Part shown: piece after piece, positions 1 through 11,393 of the stretch | Layout of the letters: each line of letters begins with the position of its first letter | How positions within the stretch are numbered: position 1 is the stretch's first letter | Assembly (NCBI RefSeq): GCF_012489685.1 | Contig: NC_080043.1 | Location: 13,758,223-13,822,222 of the forward strand | Source: Lotus japonicus | Taxonomy: Eukaryota > Streptophyta > Magnoliopsida > Fabales > Fabaceae | DNA length: 64,000 nt | Direction of reading: 5' to 3' | Position numbers and translations under genes: made by a program | Notes under the pieces: generated by a model | Databases searched by the model: none | Told to the model about the DNA's origin: nothing | The model's input: the letters and a program-made list of their open reading frames with translations, nothing else

Positions 1-368
1 TTATGCTTTTGCAATGAAATCTGAGTTTCTGTATCGTGAGAATTGCGGGCAGGTCATGCCGATTTTATTTTGAGAGTTTTGAGACGGATTGATAGGACGA
101 ACGAGGTTCGGGCCTTGTTTTGGTTTAGTGGATCGAGACATTCTCTGGAAGTGATTTGGGATTTGGAGATCCTGAAAATGTATAAGTTTTGCGATAAAAC
201 AAAATGGAATCTATTTTATAAGGAAAACTCATAAGACATTAAACAACCTCTAAATCTTCAACAATGTTTATAAACTCGAAAGGAAGCTTTGGATGCAAAT
301 CTTAGTTGTGGAAAGCGAGAAGTGTCGTCGGATCCCAGTGTTGAGAAAGTTGAGAGGTTTTGAGTATG

Positions 369-447
369 TTGTTGTTGTGCTGTTGGAGCAGCTGTTGTTG
401 TTGTGCTGTTGGAGCAGCTGTTGTCGTTGTGCTGTTGGAGCAGCTGT
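369..447. repeat. 26-bp tandem repeat, three copies
   Basis: Three head-to-tail units each contain GCTGTTGGAGCAGCT followed by an 11-bp GTTGT-rich spacer. The third spacer differs by one T-to-C change. The period of 26 is not a multiple of three, so it does not preserve a reading frame. The GCTGTTGGAGCAGCT core is itself nearly palindromic. Confidence 0.8.
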
Positions 448-1224
448 GTGTATGTTGTTGGACTATCCTGGGGATAAGTCCGGAAAATTGATAGTTTTCG
501 AGTATGTGATACTCTTTGCTCGTTGAGCAGTTTTGACCATCAGATTGAGATGAGTCGGATGATTTGGAGATCATCATGAGTTATGTGTTGTGTGAAGTGT
601 GTCTTTTGTCGCAGAATCGACTTTACCTTTGGGTAAGCTTTTAGAGACTTTAATTTACCTAGAACACGTGGTGACGTGTCGAGTGAGATCGGAGACGTTG
701 TTTGACTAATCATCCTGCATTCATGCAACATTAATGAGGTATTAACACAGGACGTACTCTGGACCTCGTCGGTTTCCAAAATGGTCATAAGACCCGGAAT
801 GCCGTGTAAGAGCGTTTGTAGACGTCTCTTGTAGCAGACCGAAATGGCAGACCTACGGGTTACGGCTGATCTGACTACCGCTGTTGTTGGAGTAAGAGGC
901 ACGCGGGCCGAAATGGTCCCACCGTGGCTGGTGCTAGGGCTGATCCGTTGATGTCCATCCGTTCCGGATTGCATATTGGTTGACTGGGTTAACCTGCATA
1001 TCATTTCATGCAACATGCATACTGACGTAGTTGCTGAGTGTGATTGCTATTTGATAATCTTACTTGGAACATGTTAAGTGTTATTATTGTCGTTATGTTT
1101 TTGTGGAATATGCAACCCTAGGATGTTATCTCTAGTTATTAGCCTAAGAGGCTATCTATTCTCTGTACCTATTGGGTTTATTACCTACATAGTTCTTTGG
1201 AGTTGACCCTCGCGTCTTCTGTGT

Positions 1225-1731
1225 GTGTTTTGGCGGACAACGCCTTTGTCAGATGTCCATTGCGGATTGGTTCACAATGGTCCACCCTTCGGGGGGATTG
1301 ATTACGAGATGATCGATCGGGATGACCCCGGTTCGTGGGTGGTAGACCCCGCTAGCCACCGCGCGACTTATTCCGGGAGGATCATGGAGGATCACTACGA
1401 CACGTTAGGACACATGACGTCAGGAGTACTGAGGAGGAGCACTGTCAGCTTCAACCTACCGCCAGGAGTGCATTGCGGACCCGGAGCAGGAGGAGCACCA
1501 CCGCCACCTTCGTCTTCGGATGAGGAGGACCCCTCCGAGGAGGAGCCTGTGGGAGTGCATTCATCAGAGTCCAGCACACCCAGCGTTGCGATCATTGATG
1601 ATCAGGGTTCGGGCCCTAAGCCCGTGAGTCCAGCATCGGAGCGCATTGCGGTTGCGAGGGGAGGACGGATAGGGTTGGTAGACTTAGTTGTTCTGGATTC
1701 TGATTCAGACGACGATCATGCTGACACATAG
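1225..1731 (+). CDS. hypothetical ORF inside the LTR element, related to a second copy near 23 kb
   Basis: The open frame is about 168 codons from its first in-frame TTG-type codon. A true start and any introns are unknown; the first ATG-led part lies in the N-terminal third. I do not recognise a catalytic domain. The middle has a W-x-x-D ... YSGRIME ... GHM pattern. The C-terminal half is low complexity: Pro/Ser runs, acidic stretches (SSDEEDPSEEE) and an Asp-rich tail (DSDSDDDHAD). The same W/D-YxGxIME-GHM spacing occurs in the degenerate minus-strand frame at about 23.1-23.3 kb. That makes it a shared retroelement-associated segment rather than a chance frame. It could be a gag-like or accessory 3' ORF, or a captured host fragment. 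Function is not claimed. Confidence 0.4.
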   Translation: MFWRTTPLSDVHCGLVHNGPPFGGIDYEMIDRDDPGSWVVDPASHRATYSGRIMEDHYDTLGHMTSGVLRRSTVSFNLPPGVHCGPGAGGAPPPPSSSDEEDPSEEEPVGVHSSESSTPSVAIIDDQGSGPKPVSPASERIAVARGGRIGLVDLVVLDSDSDDDHADT

Positions 1732-2215
1732 TTTTGAGTGTTAGTGTGAGCTCCTCGAGTTAGGATTAGTGTAGGAGTAGAGTCGTAGCTCTGAGCGTCA
1801 TTTGTTACTTTGGGGACAAGGTAGTTTCCCACCTATAGCTTTTTGTGTGGTTTCTGTACAGGAATCACAGAGAGTTGGTTGGACTTAGGAGGTCTTATTT
1901 TCAGACCATTGGGTCAGCTTATTCTCAGTTTTGAGGGATGGTGTTGCGGACACTTCACCCTTTATATTTGGTTTGTACATATTGCCTACGGGCGTTACAC
2001 TTTTCTTTCCGTCACTGGAGGTTACTCGTGACGAGGTGGCTACTTACAGCGGGGGCTGTTTATATATTGTATATTAGTTCTATTACTTTCCGCATTTGGG
2101 TTTTATTTAATTCAGTCTTGTCTTAGTTAATATCGAAAAAAAAAATATTCACGTTTTTCCGCTTAAACTTTATTTTTGGTTACTAAAGTGACGCCACCGA
2201 AATCGGGGTGTTACA

Positions 2216-5184
2216 GGCGTGATAACAGCCAGCTATAACAACTCGAGACAGAGAAAACGCCATCCACAGACTCCGACCAGACCATCAAATCCTCATGATC
2301 CGAGTGCGTGTAAACAAACTGGGAACCCAACAGCTGGGAGACATGAACCGAGAGCGGAGTGGCAAGACAGCGACTATCACAAGCCCCATCGCGAAACACA
2401 TCACTAACACGCAAACTGGTGTCTGAAATGTGAACATAAGGAACCAGGGAACATAGCGGACCCGAACCACTCCAATCATCATACCAGAAGGAGAGATTAC
2501 CTTCACCAATCCGCCAAGCAAAGCCTTCCCGAAGCTGTGTTCGAGTGCGCAACAGAGCATTCCAAAGTAAGGAGCCACGGTTGTCTGGTGCATGCAGAAA
2601 ACTAGTATGAGGGAAGTAACTATCCCGCAAGAGAAGAACCCAAAGCTTGTCGGAAGAGTTGATAAGATCCCAAACCAGTTTCCCAAGCATGGCCACATTA
2701 GAAAGGCGAGCCTGTCGAATGCCCAATCCCCCATGCTTCTTATGCATAGACATCTTACGCCAAGATACCATGTGCATGCCTCGCCGGTCACCACGAGCCC
2801 AAATGAAGTCACGAGCCATCCCATCTAGCCGGTCACAAACAGATTGAGGGAACCAAAGGAGCTGCATTGGGTACACAGGGATGCTATTCAGAACAGACTT
2901 GACAAGAGTAATTTTTCCGGCTTTGTTCAAAAGCTTGCACTTGAACAGAAGTCACACTAAGAATCCTGGCCTTCCTAGCCCGTTCCACCCCAACTCCCGC
3001 AAAAGCTCTAGACTTGGCAACATTGACCCGCAACCCCGATGCCAAGCAAAAATCACTGAGAATTTTGTGGATGAGCTGCATCTGGGAAACCTTTGCCTTG
3101 GCAAACAAGAGAACATCATCAACAAAGAAAAGGTGGGAAATAGAAGGACCATTACCGGAAATAGAGACCGGATGCCATCGCCCATGATCCACAGCATCCT
3201 GAATAACGATAGCCAAACGCTCCATACACAGCACAAATAAGTAGGGAGAGAGTGGGTCGCCTTGTCTCAACCCTCTGGACGGAGCAAAAGGATCCAACTT
3301 CATCCCATTCCACAATAAAGTAAGAGAGGATGAAGATACACAGAACATAATCAGGTCCACCGAAGCTGCAGGGAAGCCAAAGAACTGAAGGGTATCTCTC
3401 AAGAAATCCCAGCTAAGCCTGTCATAAGCTTTCTCTAGATCCAATTTGAAGATGACGTTGCGATTCTTCCTACGGTTCATATGATGAACGATCTCCTGCA
3501 AAACAATAGCATTATCAACTGTCCCCCTACCAGGAATAAAACTATTCTGTAGGGGCCCAATAATCTCATGGAGATAAGGTCGTAGCCTATTGACCATGAC
3601 CTTAGTAATGAGCTTGTAGAGCACATTACAGAGGCTGATCGGTCTAAACTCCCGGAAGGATGTAGGGACGTCAACCTTCGGAATCAACACAATCAAAATC
3701 TGGGCTAACACAGGGTCAAAGGAACCATGCGAGAAAGCATCCCGAACAATATGCCACACATCATCACCCACAATATGCCAATACTGCTTAAAGAAAAGCG
3801 CCTGGAAACCGTCTGGCCCAGGAGCTTTCAGAGAGCCCATGTGAGAAAGCGCTGTCCACACCTCATCCTTAGTAACCGGATTGCAAAGAGCTTGCCGAGC
3901 AACATCAGGAAGACCAACAACTGCAGAGGAAGTGATGGCACTCACCCGGGTGTTCTCGCAAGAGCAAAAAAGAGACTGGAAGAAGGATCGGGCTTCCTTC
4001 TTCAGCACCTCCTCATCCTCACACCATTCACCGCAAGGCAAGTTCAGCGCATAAACCTTGCTCCTCTTCCGGCGGACAACTGTCTGAGTATGAAAGAAGC
4101 GAGTATTGCGGTCACCATACTTGATCACTTGCTCTCTAGATTTCTGGTACCAAAAAAGCTCCTCTTGTTTCAAGGTGGTTTCCAAATCCTGCTGAATCTG
4201 AACCATAGACCGAAGCAACGATGCAGAGTCCACACGCTCCAGCTCACGCTGAACTCCTCTTAGACGGTTCTCAAGCTCCCTCTTCCGCTGAAAAATATTC
4301 CCAAAAGTTTGTTTATTAAAATCCAAAGACTTCTGTCGCACCTGATCTAGGTTCAAGTGAATCGGAATAGAAGTTCCCCAAGCCGACGCTACCACGGATT
4401 CATAAGCTGGATGGGAAACCCACATCGCCTCAAAACGAAAGGGTCGCGGACCTCTTCCTCGAAGCAAACAGGCACACCGAATGAGCAACGGGTGATGATC
4501 CGAGTAACGACGAGGCAACACCGTAGCCCCTCCCTCTTGGAACATATTCCGCCACTGAATATCCACAAAGCACCAATCCAGCTTCTTCAACAATAACGGC
4601 TCCCCCTCTCGCTTCCTGGCCCAGGTAAACCGGTAACCAGAGGGGTGAATGTCTAGCAAGTCACAGTCATCAATCACAGTCGCCAGCTTATCAGCTCTAG
4701 CAGCCGAAAAGACGCCTCGGTTCTGATCAGAAGGAAGCAGAGTCTCATTAAAATCACCTGTCAACATCCAAGGTCCTGAGACACGCTGTCTAAGACCCTT
4801 CAGATAATCCCATCCCAACACCCGAGCAGCTGGAGAAGGGCTTGCATAGACACCAGTACAGAACCAACTGGAAGAGAGGGCATCAATTCGAATCGTGACT
4901 GCATGGGTAGTCGTCTCAACCACAGAAAAAGAGAAGGGCACAGACTCCTGTTTCAAACACCAGATGCCACCGGAGCGGCCAATGGCTTCTTCCACATGAA
5001 CCGGGACATATCCCTCCGCTTTCCAGAAACTCATGACAGCACTAAAAGGAACCTTAGTCTCCAATAAGAAAACAAGAGTTGGGTGGTTAACCCGGAGAAT
5101 CTTCCGAACATGTCGCTTCGCCGACACATTCGCCGCTCCCCTTATGTTCCACGCCAGAACTGAGAAATCATTAAACTCAATCAT
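2216..5184 (-). pseudogene. LINE ORF2: endonuclease and reverse transcriptase, broken
   Basis: The frame starts at the ATG at 5182-5184, 40 bases beyond the ORF1 stop. The N-terminal 230 residues are an apurinic-type (EEP) endonuclease, with LLETK, GDFNE and SDHHPLL motifs that supply Glu, Asp/Asn and the Ser-Asp-His triad. Reverse transcriptase follows (PGPDGFQALFFK, LVLIPK, FRPISLCNVLYK, KLDLEKAYDRLSW, GLRQGDPLSPYLF), with FVDD at the catalytic motif where FADD/YADD is usual. At about 2930-2950 the frame changes. Roughly 40 residues normally found between the RT thumb and the LLNKAGKITL segment seem to be missing, so a small deletion is likely. The second frame continues (NKAGKITLVKSVLNSIPVYP) and is cut at 2216 by the LTR element before the zinc-binding and RNase H parts. 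Confidence 0.85.
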
Positions 5185-5224
5185 GGAGATACAGTAGGGG
5201 GCGCACAAGAGGAGGGCAGCATCA

Positions 5225-6610
5225 TCACTGACCTCCGGTCATCACGGTGCCATAAGGTGGGTGCTCCTTTGTGTTCATGTTAGTCACCGCCGAGTTCTGC
5301 AACTCCTGGAGCTCACACTGTGCAACTTCCATGTCCATGCTTTTGGCCTGAAACAGACTTCGAACCACATTTTGTGGTGTTCCACTCGCCGCTGGCGCAC
5401 CACCGTTCTTAGGAACCGGGGTTGGAGAAGAGAAGACAATACCAACGTTGCTCCGGCGTCGTTTCAATGGAGTAAGGACTGGTGAAGTTTCTCCCGCGGA
5501 AAAGGAAAGAATGGAACCAGATGCCAAAGAATTATCACGCCCCAAAACTGCAGCACGTGATTTTGGCAGTTTCTCATTATGGACCTGCACTCCCTTATTT
5601 TTCTCCTTCTGATTTGTGCCACCGTTTTTATTATGCTGAGGTGGCTTTTTGAAATTCAAATTTGATTTGCCCTTGATTTTCTCCTTCCGTTTTTTCACCT
5701 CTGTCCAGCCGTCACACGGCTTCTCTTGCTGACCCGCGTTCACGTTACCAGCGTTAGGGTTTGGCTTCTCGTGCATGGGAGATTCCGACGTTGCTACCGC
5801 CGCCGGACGCCGCTGCACCGCAGGCTCTGCTGCTTGTGTACCTGCGCAATTACGGGTGAGATGCCCATAGCATCCACAATGATCACAGATCATGCGTAAG
5901 CCCTCAAACTCTACGCGAATCCACTGGTTTCTGAACCATATCCGTGTTGCGACAGGTTGGCTCAGATCAACCTCCACACACACCCGCGCATACCGGCCAC
6001 GATGCATCGCCTTCGTGTTCACGTCAATCCTGATCGGTTTCCCCACCGAAGAAGCAAGAGCAAATAAGAAGCTCTCATCATAATATGCAAGGTTCAGCCC
6101 TAGGAATCGTGACCAGACCATAGTTTTCAAAGCCAGCGTCTCAGACGTGATAAAATCTGGGCTCCAAAGCGACACCGCCAAGCACCGATCAAATATCATC
6201 CATGGGCCACCGTTAAGAACCGTATCCTTATCATCTAGAAGATCAAACTTGACCATGTACACCCCATGATCAACGTCAATTATCTCAAAACCACCCTTTG
6301 GCTTCCATAGGGCTTTCAGCTTCTGTTTCATGAAATTATATCCCAGGTTTTTGCCAAGTACTTTGACCACCAGCGAATCCTTCCAAGCAGTGCTCAGGTT
6401 ATCAATCACTGAATCAACTACAAACACCCTTGGAAGATGTTTCTTTCCCTCTTCAAACTCTACCCGAACCAGCTTGTTGGCAATGAGATCAACCCTCTCC
6501 CTTGCTAAGCCAGCCTCCTTCTCCACACGTCCAAGCACCATTTCTCTGAACGTTGGCCTGCGAGCATGTGCATCACCGCCCTCCTCCGGGGGCTTCTCCG
6601 GCGCCGCCAT
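5225..6610 (-). CDS. LINE ORF1 protein: DUF4283-type domain plus CCHC zinc knuckle
   Basis: The intact frame has 461 codons from the ATG at 6608-6610, which is preferred because everything upstream in frame is encoded by CT microsatellite (Arg-Glu repeats). Residues about 70-220 look like the DUF4283 domain common to plant L1 ORF1 and related proteins. A CCHC zinc knuckle, CDHCGCYGHLTRNC, lies at residues 242-255. The C-terminal 200 residues are basic and low complexity (Lys/Asn/Pro-rich). ORF1 proteins of this family bind the element RNA and form ribonucleoprotein particles with ORF2; that role is from the family, not shown here. The ORF is open, but the partner ORF2 is broken. Confidence 0.8.
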   Translation of the reverse strand: MAAPEKPPEEGGDAHARRPTFREMVLGRVEKEAGLARERVDLIANKLVRVEFEEGKKHLPRVFVVDSVIDNLSTAWKDSLVVKVLGKNLGYNFMKQKLKALWKPKGGFEIIDVDHGVYMVKFDLLDDKDTVLNGGPWMIFDRCLAVSLWSPDFITSETLALKTMVWSRFLGLNLAYYDESFLFALASSVGKPIRIDVNTKAMHRGRYARVCVEVDLSQPVATRIWFRNQWIRVEFEGLRMICDHCGCYGHLTRNCAGTQAAEPAVQRRPAAVATSESPMHEKPNPNAGNVNAGQQEKPCDGWTEVKKRKEKIKGKSNLNFKKPPQHNKNGGTNQKEKNKGVQVHNEKLPKSRAAVLGRDNSLASGSILSFSAGETSPVLTPLKRRRSNVGIVFSSPTPVPKNGGAPAASGTPQNVVRSLFQAKSMDMEVAQCELQELQNSAVTNMNTKEHPPYGTVMTGGQ

Positions 6611-6618
6611 AACGGAAA

Positions 6619-6649
<31 letters not shown>

Positions 6650-6654
6650 AAGAA

Positions 6655-6711
6655 ACAAATATAGTGTAAATATAAGAAAAAGCGCATAAATAAAACGCAC
6701 AGAACTGTTGG

Positions 6712-6750
<39 letters not shown>

Positions 6751-6810
6751 AAATATAGTGTAAATATAAGAAAAAGCGCATAAATAAAACGCACAGAACT
6801 GTTGGAAGCT
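6655..6810. repeat. 62-bp perfect direct repeat separated by a CT tract, upstream of ROMO1-like gene
   Basis: Positions 6655-6716 and 6749-6810 are identical over 62 bases, each starting ACAAATATAGTGTAAATA and ending GTTGGAAGCT. They are separated by a pure CT tract (6717-6748). A second CT tract lies at about 6619-6644, at the LINE 5' end. The right copy runs directly into the ROMO1 5' leader, so the original copy is probably the gene's own leader or promoter. Perfect identity means a recent event: tandem duplication through the CT tracts, or a target duplication linked to LINE insertion. Confidence 0.9.
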
Positions 6811-6831
6811 AAGCAGAGAAGAAATAAGAGA

Positions 6832-9431
6832 ATGGCCAGAGACAGCCTCCTCACTCGTGTGGCAACCGGAGCCGCCGTTGGCGGTGCTATCGGAGGCGCC
6901 GTCGGTGAGATTTTACTCTCCTTCTTCCCTCTTTGATCTCGTAGCTAAACAGTGTTAGCTTAGTTGTTGCATCCTTTTCAATAAGCCAAACATGGTTCAA
7001 CTTTCTTCTGTTCTTAGGTTTACACTGTTAAAATTTGGAATTTTTTGTTGCATGCAGGTGCTGTTTATGGGACTTATGATGCAATGCGGTTAAAGGTTGG
7101 TAATTAAACTTGTTCTTCTTTTTTTTCTTCAAATTTGTTGATTGTTTAAATAACTGAATTGGAAAAGGCTATGCCAAATTCTTGTAATTTGATTGGGGGT
7201 ATAGAAAGTTATGGTGATAATGGTGTAGTATTATTGTTTGCCTTATTCGAATTTGAAATTCTCAGTGAATGGCGTTTGTTTAATTAGTTAAGACTAAAAA
7301 TAATGTAATTATGTTTTGTATAAGGGTAGATTGCACAAGGTTATGTCTTCAGTTGTCATTATCATCATTGAGTAATCATATTGTAGTGGGTTTAGATTTC
7401 AGAAGCTAAATCACTAGGAAATCAAATTTATATCATATTGCAATTGTTGCAAGGTAAAGCAGAATATGGATTCTCATTATCGGTAATAACTCTTAGTACT
7501 TCAAGAAGTGGGTATTAATGCAACTTGAAATTTTTTAAATAAAATCAAGTCCCAGTGCACAAGCACCAGCCGTTGCGTGAGTACATTACTGCATTAGTAT
7601 ACAATGTATGTATAATCTAATAGCCAGGGGTTGAAGTTTTTCACTACAACTAGGGCCTAATATCACTGTCCCATAAATGGATAGTAATGTTTGATTTGTT
7701 CGTAAGGATTTGGGGAGAGGCATTGGGAAACAAAATTATTGGGAGAAAAAGAAAATAAGTGAGTGGATCCGTGTTGGCTCCAGCCATTAGGGGATGAGAA
7801 CAGCTCACTTATCAGGGGCATTTAAAATAATGGGTTGTATGGGGGGGGGGGGGACCAGATGGGTGGATTGCGGGCTTTATATTAGCAGCTCTAGATGCAG
7901 CATCCCTCTATACCTTGCACTTTGTGAAGGAGGAAAACCCAGGATGTGGAGAGTTTATGGAAGAAGGGGAAATGAGATGGATGAAATGGCGAGTTAGTTA
8001 TAACTAACCTTGGTGATAAGTAGAGGGTGTTTTTTGAGTGTAGTAACAGGTGGCACAGGGTTATTATGATTCTGTTACGATATGGAAATATACAGTACAT
8101 GTGAATAGGATAGGTGAGGTATTCATCTTTCCATTTTGTTCAGTTCGAGAGGTGACGGGTGAGTGGCAAGAGCAAAATTCCGGTACTCCTGTAGTATGGA
8201 AAACTCGGTGCTCCTTCTCTCACATTCATACACATTCAGTTTTCTTCTATTTTAAATTTAAAAATCTTGAATAAAGGCAAAAACTAACCATTAATGGGAC
8301 ATGTGTCATTTTTTAGTAAGAGGAGCACATACTCGCAAGAGTATTGTAGATTTTTCCAGTTGGCAAGGGTCTGTCTTCTTCTGAGGAGCCATGGGCTCTG
8401 GACAGTCATAGTCTCATAGATCTTATGATTCTTCATCCTAATTCTATAGCTGATTTTCTGTCTGTTTTGTGTTTTACTAATCTGCTATCCTAACAGAATG
8501 TGAAGAATTTTGAATTTAAGATGAAATAGAAAAGTGCAATTTTCAACTGTAGTAGAGGTTTAAATCATGATACATAATTTGGGAGAGTATCAACTTGTGG
8601 GTGGAAAACTTGACATTAATAATCTTCCAGAAACCACTAACGAAGACCATGCTGCTCAAATAATTATGTTTTTCCTAACAAGTTTAATCTTCAGCATGGG
8701 TAGAAATTTTTCTATTTTCAATTTCATCATTCATCTGAGTTTTTTATTTTTGTATATTTGTGCTGGCTTTGAGGTATAAGATACCAGTATTATCTAATAT
8801 AGTTTGCCACATAGCATATCCTATTTTTTAGAATATTCCCAATGTTTCCATCTTCATACATACATTTTATTTACCACAAAGACCATAATGTTCATGTCTC
8901 TTAGTCGTGAATATTGGGTTTCATAGAATATATATTTTTCTAATTTACTTAAATTGCAAAATATGTTCATAAACACGTTATTGTTTATCATCTTTGTTTA
9001 CAATCTGGAAGAAAAGATATGGATAACACACTCATTGTTACCAAGTTAGTTATGTATGGTTTCTTCATTTATTTGTGGACATACTGTTATTCAAAATTTT
9101 GTTATGAGTTATGACTTCATTCTTTTAGTTTACTGTGGGAATATGAAGGATGCTATTGCTATGACTGTGTTCACTTGTTGTGGGTTTATGCGCTCAGTTA
9201 TTTATCTTGTTATCTAGACAGTGCAGTGGCTTTTCTTTAGTATTCAGGTTCTTCAGGTGATATTCTGCTGAATATTGTAGCTTCCTTTTTTACACTACTC
9301 TAAGCTTTGATGTTGAAACCTTGCAGGTTCCCGGATTTCTCAAGATAAGGCACATTGGGCAGACCACTCTGGGAAGTGCAGCTGTATTTAGCTTGTTCCT
9401 TGCTGCAGGAACCTTGATACGTTCTCACTAG
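6832..9431 (+). CDS. ROMO1/Mgr2-like mitochondrial inner-membrane protein
   Basis: There are three coding exons, 6832-6904, 7058-7095 and 9327-9431, all with GT-AG introns. They join in frame to a 71-residue protein. The N-terminal half has a Gly-rich membrane segment (GAAVGGAIGGAVGAVYG, GxxxG type), and a second hydrophobic segment lies near the C-terminus (LGSAAVFSLFLAAGTLI), with VPGFLKIRHIG between. Length and layout match the reactive oxygen species modulator 1 family. In yeast the family member Mgr2 is part of the TIM23 preprotein translocase, and in animals ROMO1 affects mitochondrial ROS and morphology; the plant role is inferred. The start is the first ATG after the 62-bp repeat. Intron 2 is 2.2 kb and non-coding, with a G13 run at 7841-7853. 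The promoter is compressed between the gene and the LINE. Confidence 0.9.
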
Positions 9432-9672
9432 TCTGTATCACATTAGATTATGCAGTTATGGTAGACAGCAAAGAATTGCCCTGTCTCTGACATCACAGGA
9501 TGTAACTTATCATTTGCAGAATTTAATCTCATTTTTTCTTACCTTCTCGTGTGTGTGTTGGATTTGTTTGTCCTGTGATAATAATTTCCTTCTCCACTTG
9601 AGAACTTTTCTGTGATAAAAAGAAAGTGGTTTTAATCATGTCTTCTTTTCTCACAAAAGTTTTAATCATGTA

Positions 9673-10611
9673 AAAAACGCGTGCTATTTTTTTGGTGACA
9701 ATGAGGGGCAAGCCCCAAAACTAAACTAAGACAAGCCTAGGGACGGAAACTCCCGAGCTATCTCCCAACAAGAGGAGTGAACATCCTGGCGGGGAAGGGG
9801 GGCATTGAGAATTTGAATTTCAGGGTCAAAGGTGTGTCCATAATTCGCAATGAAGTCTACAATGCTATTGACTTCTCTTCTAGTATGAGAGAATTCCAGG
9901 GCCCAAGGTCTCGCTTTCCAGGCTGTGGCGTTAAGGACGAAGGACGCATAAGGGTGATTATCCTGGCAGCCTTCCAAGATGAGCTTGATTGCAGTTGATG
10001 AGTAACTTTCGATGATTACTCTAGGTAAATTGAGATCCCAAGCGAACTGGAGAGCCGAGAGGATGCCCTAGAACTCTGCAGTGAGGACATTTGAGGAGCT
10101 CAGATTGCGATAGAACCCTGTAATCCAACAGCCTGTGCTGTCACTGCAAACTCCTCTGCAGGCTGCTAAGTTATTTGGTCCTTTGACATAGTCATCAACA
10201 TTTATCTTTTGCCAGCCAAGGGGGGGGGGACCAACCAATCAACATAGGAGCATACAAAGGCGGGATTGGGAGACCCATCCCTCGGGTTGGGGCCCAATCC
10301 CCATCCCTCGGGTTGGGGCACTGGAGCAAGCGGGGTCCGAGAGGTGATTTGCCATAAAGGTAACACCCTGAGGGTGGAAAGGTTGGCTATGGAAAACCAA
10401 GTTATTCCGGTGCTTCCATATACTCGGGAGAAGGTAGCCAAATAGCCTTGGCCAGGGGTTGCCACTAGAAGTAACATAGATATGGTTGATGTTGCTCCAG
10501 ACCAAGGGGTTGAAATCTGAATTGAAGAAGGTGGAGTGCTGTGATTTTAATTGTAGCCAGATTGGCTTAACTTTGCTACAGTTCCTGAAGAGGTGAAAAA
10601 CGCGTGCTATT
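9673..10611 (-). mobile_element. 5'-truncated LINE with 16-bp target duplication
   Basis: The 16-base sequence AAAAACGCGTGCTATT occurs at 9673-9688 and again at 10596-10611, bracketing about 907 bp. A short T run follows the left copy, as expected for the poly(A) tail of a minus-strand insertion. Inside, the minus strand encodes degenerate pieces of a LINE ORF2 C-terminus: a WKHRNNLVFH segment near 10.4 kb, and the end of an RNase H-like domain (FSHTRREVNSIVDFIANYGH) at about 9.73-9.98 kb. Frames are interrupted, so it is inactive. A copy-like GGGATTGGGGCC tract at about 10.26-10.32 kb shows a short internal duplication. Confidence 0.85.
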
Positions 10612-11393
10612 GATGTACCACATGTTCATTCATTACGTTATGGAATGAGCTTCGTCAGGACATTCAATATTTCAACTGTAGGCAAATTTGGATGACTTTA
10701 CTACCTTCTTTTCCTGTAATGAAATGAAGGTCGTACAAGTGATAGAGAGGAGAAGAGAGAAACAAGAGTTAGACAAGGAACTAGTTTTAATCTTGCGTCA
10801 AGCACAAATAAAATAAGAGTATTTTGTCTGCATATATCAGATCTTTTCATATTTCCTCTCTCGTTTTTTTAATACGCATATCACCTATTTAAGTTTTTTT
10901 TAATTCTAGTTACATTCTAATTTTTTTTTTCTAATTTGTTATGCTTTGAATCAATATACCAATTTATTTTAACCTTCCAAAATTTTTGAGTTATTTTCTA
11001 AATCAATCCTTTAAAACTATTTGATATCAACTTTTTATGGTATATTTGATATCATTTTGAACGTCAGATATTACTTTTATTTTTTTGTTTTATTATTAAA
11101 AAATAACCATAATCATTAAAAAAAACTTTTTCAGCAAACATCTTAAGAGTAAAAAAATCACAATTGACTTTTTTAAATTATTCTAATGTCATTAAAAACC
11201 ATTAAAAGTCAAATTAATACAATAGTTATTTTTGAAAAAGTCACAATTGACTTTTGTTAATTATTCTAATGTCATTAATAACTATTAAATGTAATATTAA
11301 TACATTAATTATTTTCAAAAATATGGAATTATATAATATTTTAAATTAATAAAAAAATCAAAAAATACAAATATGACATCATCTGCCTACTAA
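10612..11393. other. AT-rich intergenic DNA with a diverged tandem duplication
   Basis: No gene is seen. Two units of about 88 bp lie head to tail at about 11149-11235 and 11237-11325. Each begins with TCACAATTGACTTTT and contains TTATTCTAATGTCATTAA. The first 200 bp may hold the downstream flank of the ROMO1-like gene that was separated from it by the LINE fragment. Confidence 0.5.

Larger units (their letters stand above)
1..2215 (+). mobile_element. 3' end of an LTR retrotransposon, probably Ty3/gypsy, entering from the left edge
   Basis: The block ends with the sequence GGGGTGTTACA at 2205-2215, after which LINE coding sequence begins abruptly, so 2215/2216 is read as the outer edge of a 3' LTR. 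The ...TTACA terminus is typical of plant gypsy LTRs. Most of the block is non-coding. It includes a three-copy 26-bp tandem repeat (about 369-447) and one open frame (1225-1731). The element's start, PBS, gag and pol lie outside the window, so family and length cannot be set. It probably inserted into the older LINE at 2216. The left target duplication lies outside the window, so this order is inferred from the truncated LINE. Confidence 0.55.
2216..6644 (-). mobile_element. L1-type LINE (non-LTR retrotransposon), 3' end lost
   Basis: It runs on the minus strand in the order CT/GA tract (the 5' end, about 6619-6644), ORF1 with a zinc knuckle, a 40-base gap, then ORF2 with endonuclease and reverse transcriptase. 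It stops at 2216, where the LTR element begins. The C-terminal end of ORF2, the 3' UTR and the poly(A) tail are therefore missing. ORF2 also carries an internal deletion with a frame change. The element is dead as it stands. Its 5' end sits about 190 bp from the ATG of the ROMO1-like gene, in the region that should hold that gene's promoter. Confidence 0.85.

Noticed and set aside
302..577. Minus-strand frame with Ser/Thr/Gln-rich sequence
   Set aside because: It is produced by the 26-bp tandem repeat and has no other coding sign.
6505..6781. Arg-Glu repeat peptides and extended LINE ORF1 N-terminus
   Set aside because: These are translations of CT/GA microsatellite and the duplicated ROMO1 leader. 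ORF1 more plausibly starts at 6610.
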